A DNA stretch of 64,000 nt. Origin: SIG673 sp045653945 (GTDB taxonomy: Bacteria; Bacillota; Clostridia; Oscillospirales; CAG-272). The stretch is from NCBI GenBank assembly GCA_045653945.1, contig JAZOML010000016.1:12751-76750 (forward strand), written 5' to 3'. Under the pieces are notes generated by a model. That model worked only from the letters and a program-made list of their open reading frames with translations, had not been told where the DNA came from and ran no database searches. Positions 60,546 through 64,000 of the stretch are shown here, one piece after another. The position numbers were made by a program, and so were the translations under genes. The first letter of the stretch is position 1. Each line of letters opens with the position of its first letter.

Positions 60546-60595
60546 CACACTTTCTGAAGAAAGTGTGGCAAAGACTTCTCTTACTACGCTTCCTT
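60546..60595 (-). repeat. Boundary hairpin repeat, copy 11 (abuts the dut start)
   Basis: Minus strand: AGTAAGAGAAGTCTTTGCC, hairpin CACACTTTCT-TC-AGAAAGTGTG (60546-60567), then AAAAA and the dut ATG. Confidence 0.7.
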
Positions 60596-60613
60596 CAACG
60601 TTTTATTTAAATT

Positions 60614-61153
60614 TTATAGCTTTTCGTCCTTAAGCCCTTCCCAGAAGCAGATTTCACCCGCTTTTTCGGTTTTGCGAAGGTCGATAATTCTTTGATTCAT
60701 TGAGCCTCTAAAACGAAGCCGCAGGTTTTTCTTTTCCGCCACAAAGCGTCCGTCAACAAGAAAATCAATCATTGACAGCATCTCGTCCGTAACCTCGCAA
60801 CGAGCCCTGCTCTCGCTTTTTAATTCCTTATCGTAAAGATAACCCGTATAGCACCAAACGTCCTTTTCGGGACACTCCTTTTTAAAACGGCGGAGCAGCT
60901 TAACAAGCTCCCTTTGGTTGCAGGGCTCAAACGGTTCGCCGCCAAGAAGCGACAGTCCGTCTATTCTGGGATTAGACACAAGCTCAATAACCGTATCCTC
61001 GATTTCCTTTGTGTACGGCTGACCGTATTCAAAATCCCAAGCCTCAGCGTTAAAGCACTCGGGACAGTGGTGCGTACAACCCGAAACAAACAGTGAAACT
61101 CTTATTCCCTCGCCGTTTGCAACGTCATAATTTTTTATATTAGCGTAATTCAT
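60614..61153 (-). CDS. nrdG: Anaerobic ribonucleotide reductase activating enzyme
   Basis: 179 residues. Radical-SAM cluster motif CTHHCPEC near 31-38 (CxxxCxxC), GLSLLGGEPFEPCNQREL near 75-92, and a short SAM-binding tail. It makes the glycyl radical on NrdD. AAGGA precedes the ATG. It lies 54 bases after nrdD, with a weak hairpin in between. Confidence 0.95.
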   Translation of the reverse strand: MNYANIKNYDVANGEGIRVSLFVSGCTHHCPECFNAEAWDFEYGQPYTKEIEDTVIELVSNPRIDGLSLLGGEPFEPCNQRELVKLLRRFKKECPEKDVWCYTGYLYDKELKSESRARCEVTDEMLSMIDFLVDGRFVAEKKNLRLRFRGSMNQRIIDLRKTEKAGEICFWEGLKDEKL

Positions 61154-61166
61154 AACTTTTCCTTAA

Positions 61167-61194
61167 ATAAAGGCGAACAAATGTCCGCCTTTAT
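61167..61194 (-). terminator. Attenuator-like hairpin between nrdD and nrdG
   Basis: ATAAAGGCG (61167-61175) / CGCCTTTAT (61186-61194); minus strand then reads TTTAAGG, only a weak T stretch. It may reduce nrdG relative to nrdD. Confidence 0.45.
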
Positions 61195-61207
61195 ATTTTG
61201 CTATTTA

Positions 61208-63334
61208 TTAGATGTGAAGCACACGTGCTCCGATTTCCTTTGTCTTACCTACGTTCCAGAAGTTTTCACCGAGGTATCCGCAGGTACGACGTGTAACGTT
61301 CATCTTTGCGTGGTCCTTGTTTCCACAAGCGGGACACTCCCACTCGCCGTCCTTGTTGATAATGATTTCGCCGTCAAAGCCGCACTCGTGGCAGTAGTCG
61401 CTCTTAGTGTTGAACTCAGCGTACTGAATATTATCGTAGATAAACTTAACGATTTCAGCCAGAGCCTTGAGATTGTGGCGCATATTCGGGATTTCAACGT
61501 AAGAAATAGCTCCGCCGGACGAAATGGTCTGGAACTGGCTCTCAAAGTCGAACTTGGAGAACGCATCAATTTCCTCACGGACGTCAACGTGGTAGGAGTT
61601 GGTGTAGTATCCCTTATCGGTAATATCCTTGATAGTACCGTAAAGTTTCTTGTCAATTCTTGCAAAGCGGTAGCAAAGCGACTCAGCAGGAGTACCGTAA
61701 AGTGCAAAGCCAAGTCCCGTATCAGCCTTCCACTTGTCAGTAGCGGCTCTCAGACGCTTCATAACGCGAAGCGCAAATTCCTTACCCTTTTCGGTGGTGT
61801 GGCTCTCTCCGGTCATCGCAACGGTAACCTCGTAAAGACCGATGTAACCAAGCGAAAGCGTGGAATATCCGCCGTAGAGGAACTTGTCAATGGTTTCGCC
61901 CTTCTTAAGACGTGCGATAGCGCCGTACTGCCAGTGAACAGGGGAAACGTCGCTCGTTACACCCTGAAGCGAACGGTGTCTGCACATAAGAGCCTCGTAG
62001 CAGAGGTTAAGTCTTTCGTCCATAAGCTCCCAGAAAATCTTTTCGTCGCCCTTAGCGAGAATACCGATTTGAGGAAGGTTAATGGAAACAACGCCCTGAT
62101 TGAAGCGTCCCTCGAACTTAAAGTTGCCGTTTTCGTCCTTCCAGGGAGAGAGGAAGGAGCGGCAGCCCATAGGACTGAATACGTTTTCGTCGTAGTTTTC
62201 ACGCATCTTCTTTGCGGAGATGTAGTCGGGATACATTCTCTTTGCGGAGCACTTGACCGCAAGCTCGGTGATGTAGTCGTACTTGCCGCCCTTTAAGCAG
62301 TTGTGCTCGTCAAGAACGTAAACAAGCTTGGGGAACGCAGGAGTAATGTAAACTCCCTGCTCATTCTTGATGCCGACAAGACGCTGATTGAGAATTTCCT
62401 CGATAATCTGAGCATTTTCCTCAATATACGGATCGTCCTTGTCAAGATTTAAGAACAGAGTTACAAAGGGGGACTGACCGTTGGTGGTCATAAGGGTATT
62501 GATTTGGTACTGAATAGTTTGAACACCCGAGCGAAGCTCGTCCTTGGTTCTTTCCTTTGCAAGCTTGTCGATTATCTCGTCGGGAATACCCTCTCCAACG
62601 CTCTCTTTTATGCTGCACTTAAATTTCTCGTAGCTCTTGCGCAAATACTTACCAAGGTGGTGAATATCAACACTTTGTCCGCCGTACTGCGAGCTTGCAA
62701 CCGAAGCGATTATCTGAGTTACAATGGTACAAGCAACTTGGAAGCTCTTGGGGCTCTCAATGAGCTTTCCGTTCATAACGGTTCCGTTGTCGAGCATATT
62801 TCCAACGTCGATAAGACAGCAGTTAAAAATAGGCTGCAGGAAATAGTCTGCATCGTGGAAGTGAAGCACACCGTCGTCGTGCGCCTTGGAAATCTTCTCA
62901 GGAAGAAGTACACGGCGGGTAAGGTCCTTGGAAACCTCGCCTGCGATAAGGTCGCGCTGTGTTGCCGCAGCGATTGCGTTCTTGTTGGAGTTTTCCTCCA
63001 TTACGTCCTTATTTGTGTTACGGATAAGACTTAAAATAGAATCGTCCGTTGTGTTAGCCTTACGAACAAGTGCTCTTGAATAACGGTAAATGATATAAAT
63101 TCTCGCAAGCTGATAGTGGCCATACTCCATAAGCTTGTCCTCTATCATATCCTGAATGTCCTCAACGAGCATTCTCTTGCGTTTCTTTCCTTCTATATAT
63201 TTAAGTATAGACTCAATCTCCGCCTCACTTGCTCTTTCGTGCTCGTCTACCTCGTTGTTTGCCTTTTGAATAGCAATGATGATTTTGCTTCTATCATAGT
63301 CAATGATAGTGCCGTCTCTTTTTACTACCTGCAT
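61208..63334 (-). CDS. nrdD: Class III (anaerobic) ribonucleoside-triphosphate reductase
   Basis: 708 residues from the ATG at 63334 (GAGGAG upstream); a longer in-frame frame begins before the Shine-Dalgarno. An N-terminal ATP cone (MQVVKRDGTIIDYDRSKI, 1-90), the core, a C-terminal zinc site (CHECG...CPACG, near 645-665) and the glycyl-radical loop RRTCGYLGENFW near 680 are all present. It makes deoxynucleotides without oxygen. It leads nrdD-nrdG-dut, with NrdR boxes upstream. Confidence 0.97.
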   Translation of the reverse strand: MQVVKRDGTIIDYDRSKIIIAIQKANNEVDEHERASEAEIESILKYIEGKKRKRMLVEDIQDMIEDKLMEYGHYQLARIYIIYRYSRALVRKANTTDDSILSLIRNTNKDVMEENSNKNAIAAATQRDLIAGEVSKDLTRRVLLPEKISKAHDDGVLHFHDADYFLQPIFNCCLIDVGNMLDNGTVMNGKLIESPKSFQVACTIVTQIIASVASSQYGGQSVDIHHLGKYLRKSYEKFKCSIKESVGEGIPDEIIDKLAKERTKDELRSGVQTIQYQINTLMTTNGQSPFVTLFLNLDKDDPYIEENAQIIEEILNQRLVGIKNEQGVYITPAFPKLVYVLDEHNCLKGGKYDYITELAVKCSAKRMYPDYISAKKMRENYDENVFSPMGCRSFLSPWKDENGNFKFEGRFNQGVVSINLPQIGILAKGDEKIFWELMDERLNLCYEALMCRHRSLQGVTSDVSPVHWQYGAIARLKKGETIDKFLYGGYSTLSLGYIGLYEVTVAMTGESHTTEKGKEFALRVMKRLRAATDKWKADTGLGFALYGTPAESLCYRFARIDKKLYGTIKDITDKGYYTNSYHVDVREEIDAFSKFDFESQFQTISSGGAISYVEIPNMRHNLKALAEIVKFIYDNIQYAEFNTKSDYCHECGFDGEIIINKDGEWECPACGNKDHAKMNVTRRTCGYLGENFWNVGKTKEIGARVLHI

Positions 63335-63383
63335 TTCAGTATCTCCTCTCTTTTTTGTATATATGTTATGGGGCAAATTATCA

Positions 63384-63412
63384 AGTATATCTATTATATC
63401 CTACCTTGTCAA
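63384..63412 (-). promoter_or_regulatory. Promoter of nrdD
   Basis: Minus strand -35 TTGACA (63407-63412), 17-base spacer, -10 TATACT (63384-63389). A palindrome TGTTGCA-TT-TGCAACA lies at 63420-63435, just upstream of the -35. Confidence 0.7.
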
Positions 63413-63437
63413 TATTTAATGTTGCATTTGCAACACT

Positions 63438-63485
63438 TCGCTATATCTTGTGTTTTTTCTTGCATTTTCAACATATATCTTGTAT
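63438..63485. promoter_or_regulatory. Tandem NrdR boxes
   Basis: Two 16-base sequences, TCGCTATATCTTGTGT (63438-63453) and AACATATATCTTGTAT (63470-63485), start 32 bases apart, the usual NrdR geometry of three helical turns. The bases C.ATATCTTGT agree with the family consensus. The boxes lie upstream of the promoter above, so repression of a further upstream start is possible. nrdR itself is not in the window. Confidence 0.7.
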
Positions 63486-63551
63486 GCAAACCGTCATTTT
63501 AACTATTTTCAAAATGTTGAATTTTTCCACAAAAACAGTTGTTTGCCCTAA

Positions 63552-63580
63552 AAAAGCTCCGCAAAAACTTTTGTATAATC
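63552..63580. repeat. Boundary hairpin repeat, degenerate copy
   Basis: AAAAAAGCTCCGCAAAAACT and TTTGTATAA keep the flank GCAAAAACTT but the hairpin is mostly lost. Its assignment is uncertain. Confidence 0.35.
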
Positions 63581-63763
63581 TCGGCTCAGCACAAGCACGA
63601 AAAGCCGATTATATATATGTTTGCGAGCTCTTTCAGAAGACGAATATACTTACAAAAAAATCAACATTGAACAATAAAAAATCCGACTGCTTACAAAATC
63701 GGATTCTAGCTTTTTCATAATGCTTAACCGTAGCTTCACGGTTGAAAGACGGTTCGTCTTTTA

Positions 63764-63854
63764 AAGAAGCCTACAAAAAATAATTCCCTTACACTGCTGC
63801 CTTAACGGTGGCGGTGTAAGGGAAGTTCTTTGCAAGCTTTCTTTCAAGAAAGCG
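63764..63854. repeat. Boundary hairpin repeat, copy 12 (head-to-head pair)
   Basis: AAGAAGCCTACAAAAAATAA, then CCCTTACAC...GTGTAAGGG arms, then GGAAGTTCTTTGCAAGC and hairpin CTTTCTT-TC-AAGAAAG. It follows the stop of the last, partial gene. The adjoining stretch 63581-63763 has no gene. Confidence 0.65.
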
Positions 63855-63884
63855 AAAAAATCCTTCGCCCTTGAAACTACCTGC

Positions 63885-63998
63885 TTAGATATTCTTGTTT
63901 GTGCTGCGGAGCATAACGTCGTGGTAACCGCCCTCAACGATAGAGGTTGCGGAAACGAGCGTAAGCTTTGCTTCTCTCTGAAGATCGGGGATGTTGAT
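63885..63998 (-). CDS. C-terminal fragment of an unidentified protein
   Basis: Frame entering from the right edge, 37 residues, ending SATSIVEGGYHDVMLRSTNK plus NI. The C-bias of codons is like that of nifJ and ilvC, suggesting a highly expressed protein. The stop is TAAGCAGG, the first half of the stop-codon palindrome of recR, ilvD and ilvC, but without the second arm. No family is recognised from so short a piece. Confidence 0.6.
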   Translation of the reverse strand: MNIPDLQREAKLTLVSATSIVEGGYHDVMLRSTNKNI

Positions 63999-64000
63999 TA

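Overview
The window looks like chromosomal DNA of an anaerobic, low-to-moderate GC Gram-positive bacterium of the Clostridia. This rests on gene content, not on a database match. The markers are pyruvate:ferredoxin oxidoreductase, a class III glycyl-radical ribonucleotide reductase, a large SRP RNA with an Alu-type domain next to dnaX-ebfC-recR, DnaD plus DnaI-type replication proteins, a SpoIID-like/peptidoglycan-binding cassette, the paired B12-binding/DUF2344 radical-SAM proteins, and the DUF421-DUF4363 and DUF4364 families. Nothing resembles a prophage, integrative element, insertion sequence, CRISPR array, rRNA or tRNA. Both window ends cut through genes.

Layout. 1-2.1 kb: zinc/manganese ABC importer (solute-binding tail, ATPase, permease). 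2.1-5.3 kb: AraC regulator divergent from a YgjV-like membrane protein and a DUF5054 glycosidase-like protein. 5.4-7.8 kb: three-gene SpoIID/peptidoglycan-binding cassette. 7.8-10 kb: DUF4279 protein, a divergent XRE/AbrB regulator pair on overlapping promoters, and a Gfo/Idh/MocA oxidoreductase. 10.2-16.2 kb (minus strand): SRP RNA, dnaX, ebfC, recR, pcrA. 16.5-19.7 kb: dCMP deaminase, a membrane-anchored unknown, low-molecular-weight phosphatase, rimI, tsaD. 19.8-25 kb: isocitrate-dehydrogenase-family enzyme, Rex-like regulator, DnaD, DnaC/DnaI-type loader, ROK glucokinase. 25-31.2 kb (minus): Gld-like ABC system with DUF4340 protein and a parvulin-like lipoprotein. 31.3-34.1 kb: glmM, a hexapeptide-repeat protein, nagB. 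34.4-38.1 kb (minus): nifJ. 38.2-39.2 kb: DUF421 and DUF4363-like proteins. 39.3-47.6 kb (minus): radical-SAM pair, a P-type-ATPase-like protein without catalytic motifs, rlmB, zinc-ribbon protein, sigma factor, DUF4364. 47.7-58.1 kb: peptide-binding lipoprotein, a small secreted peptide, a GltD-like oxidoreductase, and ilvB-ilvN-ilvC-ilvD-ilvE. 58.4-63.4 kb: SPFH-like protein, HAD phosphatase, dut, nrdG, nrdD.

How the parts fit: isoleucine/valine synthesis is a complete gene set after a sigma-A-type promoter at 58.25 kb (ilvA and leu genes are not here). Deoxynucleotide supply is represented by dCMP deaminase, dUTPase and NrdDG, the last with tandem NrdR boxes. Hexosamine metabolism is the glmM/nagB cluster. 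Genome maintenance is SRP-dnaX-ebfC-recR-pcrA plus DnaD/DnaI.

The most unusual signals are not classical systems. They are (1) a dispersed intergenic hairpin family that sits exactly on gene boundaries, with stop codons in hairpin apices and start codons directly after hairpins without a clear Shine-Dalgarno; (2) a second palindrome family overlapping stop codons of recR, ilvD and ilvC; (3) a tandem array of about 123 bp units running into the 3' end of the SRP RNA gene; (4) a P1B-type-ATPase-shaped protein lacking its catalytic motifs; and (5) an SRP RNA with a five-base apical loop.
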